Source: Nocardia jinanensis (lineage in GTDB: Bacteria > Actinomycetota > Actinomycetes > Mycobacteriales > Mycobacteriaceae). From it: 64,000 nucleotides of DNA. The notes under the pieces were generated by a model that worked only from the letters and a program-made list of their open reading frames with translations, had not been told where the DNA came from and did no database searches. Within the stretch, counting starts at the first letter, position 1. Each line of letters begins with the position of its first letter. The translations under genes were made by a program, and so were the position numbers. Shown here piece after piece: positions 19,678-27,211 of this stretch. The stretch lies in the NCBI RefSeq assembly GCF_014645735.1, contig NZ_BMMH01000003.1, positions 1 to 64,000 on the forward strand. The letters run 5' to 3'.

Positions 19678-20208
19678 TCAGGTCCGCAGCTCGGGCCGCG
19701 GTACCTGTTGCGTCCCCTGCCGCCGAGCCGAGCGATCCAGCGGCCAGGCGATCAGCTCTATCACCCAGAACAGCAGCAGGAACACTGTGACGGTCACCGT
19801 GGGGATCAGCAAGAACAGAATGGAGAACACCGCGAGCACGGCGAACACGGCCAGGGCCGCCGGGGACGCCCCCCGCAATCGGCTGCCGAAACGCACCGCG
19901 GTCCACATCATCCAGCGGCGCGGCAGCGAGACCGCGCATTCGCGCAGGGCCCGCCGGAACAGCCCGTCGGCGTCGACCTTGCTCACCAGTTCCGAGCGCA
20001 GCAGATAGTCGTGCAGAATCGCCGCCCGCGTGTACACGCCGTAGCGGGGTATCAGCCACACCACCGGCCGCGGTACCGAGGCGAAATCGGTACGGAATCC
20101 GACGGGTACCTCGAAATGCTCGTCCGCGCCCGCGTAACCCAGCGGCTCCCGGACCCTCCAGAACGTCCCATCGATCTCCTCGACCACGAGCGCGCTGGTG
20201 AACCCCAC
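19678..20208 (-). CDS. DUF1353 membrane protein
   Basis: 176 residues. The N-terminal half matches DUF1353: VPVGFRTDFASVPRPVVWLIPRYGVYTRAAILHDYLLR, where Asp and His of HDYL are conserved in the family, then ADGLFRRALRE. The C-terminal half holds two closely spaced hydrophobic segments (AVFAVLAVFSILFLLIP and VTVTVFLLLFWVIELIAW). The fold may resemble a small metallo-hydrolase but function is unknown. GTG 20208 is chosen since GGGAG lies eight bases upstream; the frame to 20379 has no family resemblance. Confidence 0.8.
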   Translation of the reverse strand: MGFTSALVVEEIDGTFWRVREPLGYAGADEHFEVPVGFRTDFASVPRPVVWLIPRYGVYTRAAILHDYLLRSELVSKVDADGLFRRALRECAVSLPRRWMMWTAVRFGSRLRGASPAALAVFAVLAVFSILFLLIPTVTVTVFLLLFWVIELIAWPLDRSARRQGTQQVPRPELRT

Positions 20209-20254
20209 GACGTCATCTCCCTGTCCTCCAGTCGAATTCGCCCAGCTTACGACC

Positions 20255-20283
20255 GTCGGTACCGACTCGCGCGCTCGAGCGCG
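20255..20283. repeat. two adjacent perfect palindromes
   Basis: GTCGGTACCGAC (20255-20266) and CGCGCTCGAGCGCG (20270-20283) lie three bases apart in the 203-base gap between the DUF1353 and DUF2567 genes. They could be an operator or terminator-like element; both neighbours are on the minus strand. No gene is seen in this gap. Confidence 0.4.
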
Positions 20284-20411
20284 ACGCGGGCCCATCCACC
20301 GGGACTCCGGCAGGGTTCGCGGAATCGGCGGGGGCACCGCCCGATCCGGCGACCATCGGATCGAGCCTCGGCTCGCCATCGACTCGGCGGGGCCTTCGGT
20401 TCGACCGGCCT

Positions 20412-21113
20412 TCAGGCCGATGAGCTCGGAGGGGCCTCGGGCGAATCTCCGGCGGCATGCCCGCCGGGCCCGGCGGGCGCACCGGCTCGGGCCGGGTCGC
20501 CGGTGGGCGCCGGGCCGGGCGGAACCGGTTGGTACGGCGCGTCTACGCGCTCGGGGTCGGCGTAGGGCTGGGGCCGCGAGTCACCGAACGGGCTCGCGAA
20601 GCCGGTCCCGAGATCCTCCGCCGGACTGAGCCCGGCCAGGATCAGGATCACCAGCCCGGCCAGCAACGGCTGGACCACCAGCGCGAACTGACTTCCCAAC
20701 TCCACGGGCAGCGCGACGATCCGGCCGACCGGCGGATCATCCGGCCGCGGATTGTCCCAGGTGACCACCAGATCCCCGATCCACGCCATCACCCAGGCGC
20801 CGGCCGCCGAACCGAGCAGCAGGCCCGCGCACTGGATGGGACCGCGCATCCGGCGCCACCGCCACGCGGCGACCGCGGACAGGAAGCCGGTGACCGCACC
20901 TGCCCCGGCGAACAGCGCCGTCGCGTCGAATCGGTGCAGGCTCTCCCCGACCAGGGCGGCGCCGCGGCCCGGTTCGACGACCAGCACCCGTTCGGTGGGC
21001 GCCAGCAGACCCCACAGTGCCCCGACGAGCAGGCTCACCAGCACCGTCGCGAACAGTAGTACGAGGGCGGCGCGCAACTCGCGACGCGTCCCGGCCCGAC
21101 TCCGACCGGGCAT
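20412..21113 (-). CDS. DUF2567 membrane protein
   Basis: 233 residues, four hydrophobic segments (VLLFATVLVSLLVGALWGLL, a second near ATALFAGAGAVTGFLSAVAAW, CAGLLLGSAAGAWVMAWIG, and LVVQPLLAGLVILILAGL), with a Pro/Gly-rich cytoplasmic or external tail of about 60 residues. The conserved WDNPRPDDPPVGRI loop is typical of DUF2567, whose mycobacterial member (Rv1591) also lies beside bioB. Function is unknown. GTG 21116 directly before ATG 21113 is an alternative start; it overlaps the bsaP stop, suggesting one transcript bioB-bsaP-DUF2567. Confidence 0.82.
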   Translation of the reverse strand: MPGRSRAGTRRELRAALVLLFATVLVSLLVGALWGLLAPTERVLVVEPGRGAALVGESLHRFDATALFAGAGAVTGFLSAVAAWRWRRMRGPIQCAGLLLGSAAGAWVMAWIGDLVVTWDNPRPDDPPVGRIVALPVELGSQFALVVQPLLAGLVILILAGLSPAEDLGTGFASPFGDSRPQPYADPERVDAPYQPVPPGPAPTGDPARAGAPAGPGGHAAGDSPEAPPSSSA

Positions 21114-21115
21114 CA

Positions 21116-21343
21116 CTACCGCCTCTCCAGGCTCGCGGAGTCGATCATCGGATGCCGCGAGCATTTCGCCCACCAGCCGTCGGGGTCGATCTGTACGACC
21201 ATGCGGCGGCCACAGTGTGCGCAGAACCGCGGCGGTTCCAGTCCCAGTTCCACGGCTCGGGCGGTCGGTTCGTCGAGCCCGGGCACAACAGGCCGGCCCG
21301 TGAACGGGTTGTAGCGCGCGTCCATATCGCCGACAGTACTCAC
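21116..21343 (-). CDS. bsaP: biotin synthase auxiliary protein BsaP
   Basis: 75-residue protein with [12 protein letters not shown] at the N-terminus and a C-X2-C plus C cluster motif (Cys41, Cys44, Cys61) in FCAHCGRRM and WWAKCSRHP. It matches the small protein next to bioB in mycobacteria that is reported to be needed for biotin synthase turnover as an iron-sulfur protein. GTG 21343 is chosen because GGGGAAAGG is correctly spaced; the ATG at 21325 has none. It lies 32 bases after bioB. Confidence 0.8.
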   Translation of the reverse strand: MSTVGDMDARYNPFTGRPVVPGLDEPTARAVELGLEPPRFCAHCGRRMVVQIDPDGWWAKCSRHPMIDSASLERR

Positions 21344-21375
21344 GGGATCGGCCTTTCCCCGGCTGACGTCGCCGA

Positions 21376-22413
21376 TCAGAATGTCTCGTTGAGTGCCTTG
21401 ATGGGCATCTCGAGCTCGCCCAGCAGGTCCAGATCCTTTTCGGCGGGGCGCCCGAGCGTGGTGAGGTAGTTGCCCACGATCACCGCGTTGATCCCACCGA
21501 GAATGCCCTTGCGGGCGCCGAGATCGCCGAGTGTGATCTCGCGGCCGCCGGCGAACCTCAGCAGGGTGCGGGGCAGCGCGAGCCGGAATGCCGCGACTGC
21601 GCGCAATGCGTCGCCGACCGGCAGGACCTCCAGATCGCCGAAGGGGGTGCCGGGGCGCGGGTTCAGGAAGTTCAGCGGAACCTCGTCGGGATCGAGTCCG
21701 GCCAGATCCGCGGCGAATTCGGCACGCTGTTCCAGCGTCTCGCCCATACCGAGGATGCCGCCGCAGCAGACCTCCATCCCGGCCGCGCGCACCATCCGCA
21801 GGGTGTTCCAGCGTTCTTCCCAACTGTGCGTGGTGACCACGTTCGGGAAGTAGGACCGCGCGGTTTCCAGGTTGTGGTTGTAGCGGTGCACACCCATCGC
21901 CGCCAGCTGGTCGACCTGATCCTGTGTGAGCATGCCCAGCGAGCAGGCGACCTGGATGTCGACCTCGTTGCGGATCGCTTCGACGCCCGCGGCGACCTGC
22001 GCCATCAACCGTTCGTCGGGACCGCGCACCGCGGCGACGATGCAGAATTCGGTGGCGCCGGTCTTGGCGGTCTGTTTGGCCGCCTCCACCAGGCTCGGGA
22101 TATCCAGCCAGGCCGCGCGTACGGGCGATTGGAACAGACCCGATTGGGAGCAGAAATGGCAGTCCTCCGGGCAACCGCCGGTCTTGAGGCTGATGATGCC
22201 CTCGACCTCCACCTCGGGACCGCACCACTTCATCCGCACCTCGTGGGCGAGTTCGAGCAGTTCTTCGAGGCGGTCGTCGCCGAGGCGCAGGACGGCGAGC
22301 GTCTGCTCCCGGGACAGGCCGGTCCCCCGGTCGAGTACCTGCTCCCGTGCCACGGCGAGTACGTCCTCGGCGGTCACGGCGGTAGCGGCGTTCATGACGG
22401 GTGCCCGGTTCAC
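21376..22413 (-). CDS. bioB: biotin synthase BioB
   Basis: 345-residue radical SAM enzyme inserting sulfur into dethiobiotin. The SAM [4Fe-4S] motif is Cys81-X3-Cys85-X2-Cys88 (CPEDCHFC). Sequence further holds YNHNLETA and the FLNPRPGTP segment typical of BioB. GTG 22413 has AAGGGA upstream and is preferred over ATG 22395. Transcribed divergently from bioQ, with two BioQ boxes between; bsaP follows and is likely co-expressed. Confidence 0.96.
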   Translation of the reverse strand: MNRAPVMNAATAVTAEDVLAVAREQVLDRGTGLSREQTLAVLRLGDDRLEELLELAHEVRMKWCGPEVEVEGIISLKTGGCPEDCHFCSQSGLFQSPVRAAWLDIPSLVEAAKQTAKTGATEFCIVAAVRGPDERLMAQVAAGVEAIRNEVDIQVACSLGMLTQDQVDQLAAMGVHRYNHNLETARSYFPNVVTTHSWEERWNTLRMVRAAGMEVCCGGILGMGETLEQRAEFAADLAGLDPDEVPLNFLNPRPGTPFGDLEVLPVGDALRAVAAFRLALPRTLLRFAGGREITLGDLGARKGILGGINAVIVGNYLTTLGRPAEKDLDLLGELEMPIKALNETF

Positions 22414-22471
22414 TGGCGAATCCCTTCGTCCGGCGGATTTTTCCTGGTCCCGGCCTTCGCGGAACACAGAA

Positions 22472-22505
22472 CTTGAACGGTGTTCAAGACAGGGTAGCGC
22501 CAAAG
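22472..22505. promoter_or_regulatory. BioQ box 1 with first copy of a 34-base operator/promoter unit
   Basis: TTGAACGGTGTTCAA (22473-22487) is a perfect palindrome of the BioQ type. It is the first copy of a 34-base direct repeat whose second copy begins at 22506. AGGGTAGCGC follows the box. It lies nearer to bioB and probably represses the bioB-bsaP transcript. Confidence 0.8.
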
Positions 22506-22539
22506 CTTGAACAGCGTTCAGGCTGGGGTAGCGTCAAGA
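22506..22539 (+). promoter_or_regulatory. BioQ box 2 and bioQ promoter, second copy of the unit
   Basis: TTGAACAGCGTTCAG (22507-22521) is a BioQ box with one arm base changed. TTGAAC can serve as -35, and TAGCGT at 22529-22534 as -10 with 16-base spacing, giving an autoregulated bioQ promoter. Copies 1 and 2 differ at a minority of positions. Confidence 0.7.
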
Positions 22540-22570
22540 GGAACCGCAGCCGGATCGGGAGGACAGCACC

Positions 22571-23155
22571 GTGCAGCTACACCGGGACGACGTCGTGGAC
22601 GGCGCCGTCACCATCCTCGACCAGTACGGTCTGGCCGACCTCACCATGCGCCGCCTCGCCGGGGCGCTGAAGGTCCAGCCGGGTGCGCTGTACTGGCATT
22701 TCCCGAACAAACAGGCCCTGCTCGGCGCGGTGGCCGACCGGATCCTCGCACCCATGGAACAGCCGGTCGGCGCCGGCGACTGGGCGGGAGCGCTCACCGA
22801 GCTCGCCCACCGGTTGCGCGACTGCCTGCTCACCTATCGCGACGGCGCGGAACTGGTCTCGGCCACTTACGCCTCCCGGCTGACCACCAGCAAGGGCCGG
22901 GAACGCCTCGCCGCCGCCGTCATCCGCGCCGGCATCCCCCGCGACGAGGCCGAACTCGCCGCGTACACGCTGCTGTACTACGTGCTCGGGCATACCGTCG
23001 ACGAACAATCCCGGATGCAGATGGACTCCGCCGGCGCCCTCGCCGCAGACTCCGGAACCCTCGTCGAATCCGACGATCCGACGGCCCGCTTCGACTTCGG
23101 CCTACAGCTGTTCACCGCCGGTATCCGGCACCGGCTCGGCGCCGATATCCGCTGA
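22571..23155 (+). CDS. bioQ: TetR-family biotin regulator BioQ
   Basis: 194 residues. The N-terminal TetR helix-turn-helix is clear (GLADLTMRRLAGALKVQPGALYWHFPNKQALLGAVADRIL), followed by an all-helical ligand and dimer domain. BioQ represses biotin genes in actinobacteria that lack a DNA-binding BirA. The assignment rests on its place between bioB and bioF and on four matching palindromes before bioB, bioQ, bioF and bioA. GTG 22571 follows GGGAGG. Autoregulation is likely. Confidence 0.93.
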   Translation: MQLHRDDVVDGAVTILDQYGLADLTMRRLAGALKVQPGALYWHFPNKQALLGAVADRILAPMEQPVGAGDWAGALTELAHRLRDCLLTYRDGAELVSATYASRLTTSKGRERLAAAVIRAGIPRDEAELAAYTLLYYVLGHTVDEQSRMQMDSAGALAADSGTLVESDDPTARFDFGLQLFTAGIRHRLGADIR

Positions 23156-23200
23156 CGGACCGGCCGGAGTCCACCATCGATCCGGACGCTGTGCGCAACC

Positions 23201-23222
23201 TTGAACACCGTTCAAGTATGGT
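23201..23222 (+). promoter_or_regulatory. BioQ box and -10 of bioF
   Basis: TTGAACACCGTTCAA (23201-23215) is a perfect BioQ palindrome. TATGGT (23217-23222) follows immediately and is six bases before the bioF GTG, predicting a leaderless bioF-bioD transcript that bound BioQ would occlude. Confidence 0.8.
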
Positions 23223-23228
23223 TCCCAC

Positions 23229-24383
23229 GTGACCTCCGATCCACTGGCCTGGCTCGACGACCGCGCCGCCGCGCGCGTGACCGCCGGATTGCGGCGCCGG
23301 CTACGTCCGCGGGCGGCAGCGGCGACAAGCCTGGATCTGGCCTCCAACGACTACCTCGGACTGACCCGGCACCCCGAGGTGATCGCGGGCGCGATCGAGG
23401 CCGTGCACCGGTGGGGCGCGGGGTCCACCGGTTCACGGCTGGTCACCGGTACCACCACCGAACACGAACTACTGGAGGCCGAACTCGCCGAATTCACCGG
23501 ATTCGCGGCCGGGCTGGTTTTCGCCTCCGGCTATGCCGCCAATCTGGGTGCGGTCACCGCCCTCGCCGGCCGGGGTTCGCTGATCGTCTCCGACGCCGGC
23601 TGTCATGCCTCGCTCGTGGACGCCTGCCGGCTCTCCCGTGCCCGGGTGGAGATCGCCCCGCACCGCGATATCGCCGCGGTGCGCCGGGTTTTGGCGACCC
23701 GGGGCGAGGAGCGCGCACTGGTCCTCACCGATTCGGTGTTCAGCGCCGACGGTGATCTCGCGCCGCTGGCCGAACTCCACCGGGTGACCCGCGCACACGG
23801 GGCGGTACTGCTGATCGACGAAGCCCACGGGCTGGGGGTTCGCGGAACCGGCGGGCGCGGGCTCGTCCATGAGACGGGTCTGGCCGGAGAACCCGACGTG
23901 GTCGTGACCGCCACCCTGTCGAAAGCCCTCGCCGCCCAGGGCGGCGTGGTCCTGGGTGCCGAACGAGTGCGCGCACACCTGATCGATACCGCCCGCACGA
24001 TGATCTTCGATACGGGTCTCGCGCCCGCCGCCGTGGGTGCGGCCCGCGCCGCGCTACGGATCCTGCGTCGGGACCGGGGACTCCCACGGCGGGTACTCGA
24101 CCGGGCGGCCGAAATCGCTCGGATCGCCGGCGTTCCCACCCCCGATTCCGCGGTCGTACCAGTGATACTGGGCGATCCGCGGGTCGCCTACGAAGCCGCC
24201 GCGGCCTGTCGCGCACAAGGTCTCGAAGTCGGCTGCTTCCGGCCTCCTTCCGTCCCCGAGGGCACCTCGCGGTTACGGATCACCGCGCGCGCCGACCTGT
24301 CGGCCGCCGACCTCACCGTTATCGACTCCGTCCTGACACCGGTCCTCGCCCGAGCCCGCAGCATCGGGGCGGTACCGGTATGA
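23229..24383 (+). CDS. bioF: 8-amino-7-oxononanoate synthase BioF
   Basis: 384-residue PLP enzyme condensing pimeloyl-ACP (or CoA) with L-alanine. Key parts: [15 protein letters not shown] at 35-49, [11 protein letters not shown], Asp197 in DEAHGLGV, and the Schiff-base Lys232 in [16 protein letters not shown] start at 23229 lies 13 bases after the BioQ box. Its stop overlaps the bioD ATG (ATGA). Confidence 0.96.
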   Translation: MTSDPLAWLDDRAAARVTAGLRRRLRPRAAAATSLDLASNDYLGLTRHPEVIAGAIEAVHRWGAGSTGSRLVTGTTTEHELLEAELAEFTGFAAGLVFASGYAANLGAVTALAGRGSLIVSDAGCHASLVDACRLSRARVEIAPHRDIAAVRRVLATRGEERALVLTDSVFSADGDLAPLAELHRVTRAHGAVLLIDEAHGLGVRGTGGRGLVHETGLAGEPDVVVTATLSKALAAQGGVVLGAERVRAHLIDTARTMIFDTGLAPAAVGAARAALRILRRDRGLPRRVLDRAAEIARIAGVPTPDSAVVPVILGDPRVAYEAAAACRAQGLEVGCFRPPSVPEGTSRLRITARADLSAADLTVIDSVLTPVLARARSIGAVPV

Positions 24384-25111
24384 CCCCCCTCTTGGTCACC
24401 GGAACCTCCACCGAGGTCGGCAAAACCGTCACCACTGCCGCCCTGGCCGCAGTGGCCCGCGCCGCCGGTCGCGAGGTCGCCGTATGCAAACCGGCCCAGA
24501 CCGGTGTGGCCGCGGGCGAGCCCGGTGACCTCGCCGTCGTGACCGCGCTCGCCGGGGTGACCCGGACCGTCGAACCGGCCCGCTACCCCGAACCGCTGGC
24601 CCCCGATACCGCCGCCCGCCGGTGCGGCGCCCCGCTGCTCAGGCTGTCCGAAATCAGTACCGCGATAGCGGGTCTCGGATCGGCCGATCTGGTATTGGTC
24701 GAGGGCGCCGGTGGGCTGCTGGTCCGCCTGGGCGAATTCACCCTCCTCGACCTCGCCCGGGAACTGTCGGCGCCGGTGCTGGTCGTCGCCGCACCCGGCC
24801 TCGGCACACTCAACCACACCGAACTCACCACCTGGGCGCTCCGGCAGGCCGGGGTGGAATGCGCCGGCCTGGTCATCGGATCGTGGCCCGACCAGCCCGA
24901 TCTGGCGATGCGGACCAACCGCGCCGATCTGCCGCGGGTCACCGGCGCCGCACTGGTCGGCTCGATTCCGGCGGGTGCGGGTTCATGGAGCCCGGGACGC
25001 TTCCGGGCCGCCGCCCCGGCATGGTTCGACCGGCGCTGGGCCGGACGGTATCTCGGATGGCCGTGCGTCGGACCGGAGATCCGCCCACCGGCCACCGCGT
25101 TCGCTCCATAG
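24380..25111 (+). CDS. bioD: dethiobiotin synthetase BioD
   Basis: 243 residues. ATP-dependent ureido-ring closure of diaminopelargonate. The P-loop GTSTEVGKT is at 8-16, CKPAQTG at the substrate lysine, and VEGAGGLLV is the second signature. The C-terminus is slightly longer and Trp-rich. ATG overlaps the bioF stop by four bases, so the two are coupled. In mycobacteria bioA precedes bioF; here bioA is 5 kb away. Confidence 0.95.
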   Translation: MTPLLVTGTSTEVGKTVTTAALAAVARAAGREVAVCKPAQTGVAAGEPGDLAVVTALAGVTRTVEPARYPEPLAPDTAARRCGAPLLRLSEISTAIAGLGSADLVLVEGAGGLLVRLGEFTLLDLARELSAPVLVVAAPGLGTLNHTELTTWALRQAGVECAGLVIGSWPDQPDLAMRTNRADLPRVTGAALVGSIPAGAGSWSPGRFRAAAPAWFDRRWAGRYLGWPCVGPEIRPPATAFAP

Positions 25112-25179
25112 GCTGATACCCCCGGGCGATAGATTGGTGCCCCGGTTCTCCCACCAGGAGCAGACCAGGAAGGCACCGC

Positions 25180-26352
25180 ATGCGCCCGCACCGGCCGACC
25201 GAACCCGATCCGGCCGACGCCGCGACCGCGCCGCTGTGGCGCGCGGTGCAGGCCTTCCGGCTGGTCACTCTGCTGTACGCGGTGGGTCAGCAGATCGCCT
25301 CGGTGCAGTATTACGAGAATCAGCGGCTGAGCTGGGCTTTCATCGCGATCATGGTGCTCTGGTCCGGGCTCTCCGCGCTGCTGCTCGCCCAGTGGCACAC
25401 CCCCGATACCACGCGGACGCGGACGCTGGTGGTCGTCGGCGACCACCTCGTGGTCCTCGGCCTGATCGCGGCGACACCGCTGGTCGCCGACTACAGCTGG
25501 TATCACGGGCATCAACCCCTGCCCACCACCATGTGGTCGGCGAACGCGGTGATCTCGGCCGCGATCCTGCGCGGGCCCGTAGCGGGGATCGCCTCGGGGC
25601 TGGTCGTCGCGGCCGCGATCATCACCATGCGGCAGCAATGGGGGCAGGACGTCTGGGCCGATGCCACCGCACCGGTGCTGGTCTCGGTGGGATTGGCCCT
25701 GGGCCTGGCCGCGAATACCGCGCGACGCGCCCAGGAACAACTCCAGCGCGCGGTACGCCTCACCGCGGCCGCCGAAGAGCGGGAACGGCTGGCCCGCCAA
25801 GTGCACGACGGTGTACTGCAGATCCTCTCCTACATCAAGCGGCGAGGGAACGCGATCGGTGGTCCGGCCACCGAACTGGCCGAGCGGGCCGGGGAGCAGG
25901 AGATCGCGCTGCGGCGCCTCATCTCCGAACAGGGCGCCCCGGCCTCGGCCGACACCAGCACCATCGACCTGCGTCCGCTGCTCACCGCATACGCCGCGCC
26001 GGATGTGGTGGTCTCGACGCCCGGCGAACCGGTGCGGCTCGGCCGCTGGACCGCCGATGAGATCGCCGCGGCCGTAGCGGCCGCCCTCACCAATGTGGAA
26101 CTGCACGCGGGCCCCGAAGCCCGGGCCTTCGTCCTGCTCGAGGACACCGGAACGGAACTGATCGTGAGTGTGCGCGACGACGGTATCGGTATCGCGCCCG
26201 GCCGGCTCACCGAGGCGGAGAACGAGGGCCGGATGGGGGTGTCGCGGTCCATCACCGGCCGGATCGCCGCCCTGGGCGGCACCGCCGAACTCCTCACCGC
26301 GGCAGCGGTGGCCGAGGGCACCGAATGGGAGTTCCGCATACCCCGCAGTTGA
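25180..26352 (+). CDS. two-component sensor histidine kinase (MacS-like)
   Basis: 390 residues. The N-terminal sensor has about five membrane helices between 25 and 180 (DUF5931-like). A short coiled linker leads to the phosphoacceptor His209 in RQVHDGVLQIL, the HisKA_3 form, and a C-terminal ATPase with DDGIGI and an N-box reduced to ALTNVELHAG. This type pairs with NarL-type regulators, and the next gene fits. The signal is unknown; similar actinobacterial kinases respond to membrane stress. Inserted between bioD and bioA. Confidence 0.9.
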   Translation: MRPHRPTEPDPADAATAPLWRAVQAFRLVTLLYAVGQQIASVQYYENQRLSWAFIAIMVLWSGLSALLLAQWHTPDTTRTRTLVVVGDHLVVLGLIAATPLVADYSWYHGHQPLPTTMWSANAVISAAILRGPVAGIASGLVVAAAIITMRQQWGQDVWADATAPVLVSVGLALGLAANTARRAQEQLQRAVRLTAAAEERERLARQVHDGVLQILSYIKRRGNAIGGPATELAERAGEQEIALRRLISEQGAPASADTSTIDLRPLLTAYAAPDVVVSTPGEPVRLGRWTADEIAAAVAAALTNVELHAGPEARAFVLLEDTGTELIVSVRDDGIGIAPGRLTEAENEGRMGVSRSITGRIAALGGTAELLTAAAVAEGTEWEFRIPRS

Positions 26353-26446
26353 TCGGCCCCGGCCGGTCGGCGGTGGTCACGACCTCGGCGAGACCGGCGG
26401 TTCTGGCAGTATGGGAGCGGCGCCCGAACGCGGAAGGAGCGGCGGC

Positions 26447-27115
26447 GTGGCCGATGAGGCGACAGAGACGATTTCGGTGATGGTGGTCGACGACCACCCG
26501 ATCTGGCGGGAAGGGGTGGCCCGCGATCTCACCGAAGCCGGTTTCCGGGTGGCCGCCACTGCCGAGAACGCCACGGCCGCCGCCCGCCGGGCCGCCGCCA
26601 CCCGGCCACAGGTGGTGCTGATGGATATGCAACTGCCCGACGGCAACGGTGCGCTGGCCACCGCCGACGTGCTGCGGGTATCCCCGGAGAGCCGGATACT
26701 GGTGCTCTCGGCGTCGGGTGAACGCGACGATGTGCTGGACGCGGTGAAGGCCGGGGCGTCCGGGTATCTGGTCAAGAGCGCCTCCGCCGCCGAACTCGTC
26801 GCCGCGGTCCGGGCGACCGCCGCCGGGCAGGCGGTGTTCACGCCCGGGCTCGCCGGGCTCGTCCTGGGTGAGTACCGCCGGATGGCCACCGCCCCGGCCG
26901 ATCCCGGCGAGCCGCATCGGCCCGCGCTCACCGACCGGGAGACAGAGGTCCTGCGTTTGGTGGCAAAAGGCCTGTCCGCCAGGCAGATCGCCACCCGGTT
27001 GGATCTGAGTCACCGGACGGTCGAGAACCATGTGCAGGCCACGCTGCGCAAACTCCAGCTCGCCAACCGGGTCGAACTCACCCGCTATGTGATCGAGCAG
27101 GGCCTCGACGAGTAG
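26447..27115 (+). CDS. NarL/LuxR-family response regulator
   Basis: 222 residues: receiver domain with DD at 15-16, phosphoacceptor Asp60 (VVLMDMQLPDGNG) and Lys in YLVKSASA, then a LuxR helix-turn-helix (LTDRETEVLRLVAKGLSARQIATRL, SHRTVENHVQATLRKL). GTG 26447 follows GGAAGGAG with good spacing. Cognate partner of the upstream kinase. Targets may include the following DUF2339 gene, but no site is identified. Confidence 0.93.
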   Translation: MADEATETISVMVVDDHPIWREGVARDLTEAGFRVAATAENATAAARRAAATRPQVVLMDMQLPDGNGALATADVLRVSPESRILVLSASGERDDVLDAVKAGASGYLVKSASAAELVAAVRATAAGQAVFTPGLAGLVLGEYRRMATAPADPGEPHRPALTDRETEVLRLVAKGLSARQIATRLDLSHRTVENHVQATLRKLQLANRVELTRYVIEQGLDE

Positions 27116-27211
27116 CGCGGTGCCGTCGGCGCCCGAAATCGGGTAGATCCCGGCCGTGGTCCGAGTAGTCCTACTCATCCTCGCGACCCGCTCGCCGCCG
27201 ACCATCGATAT

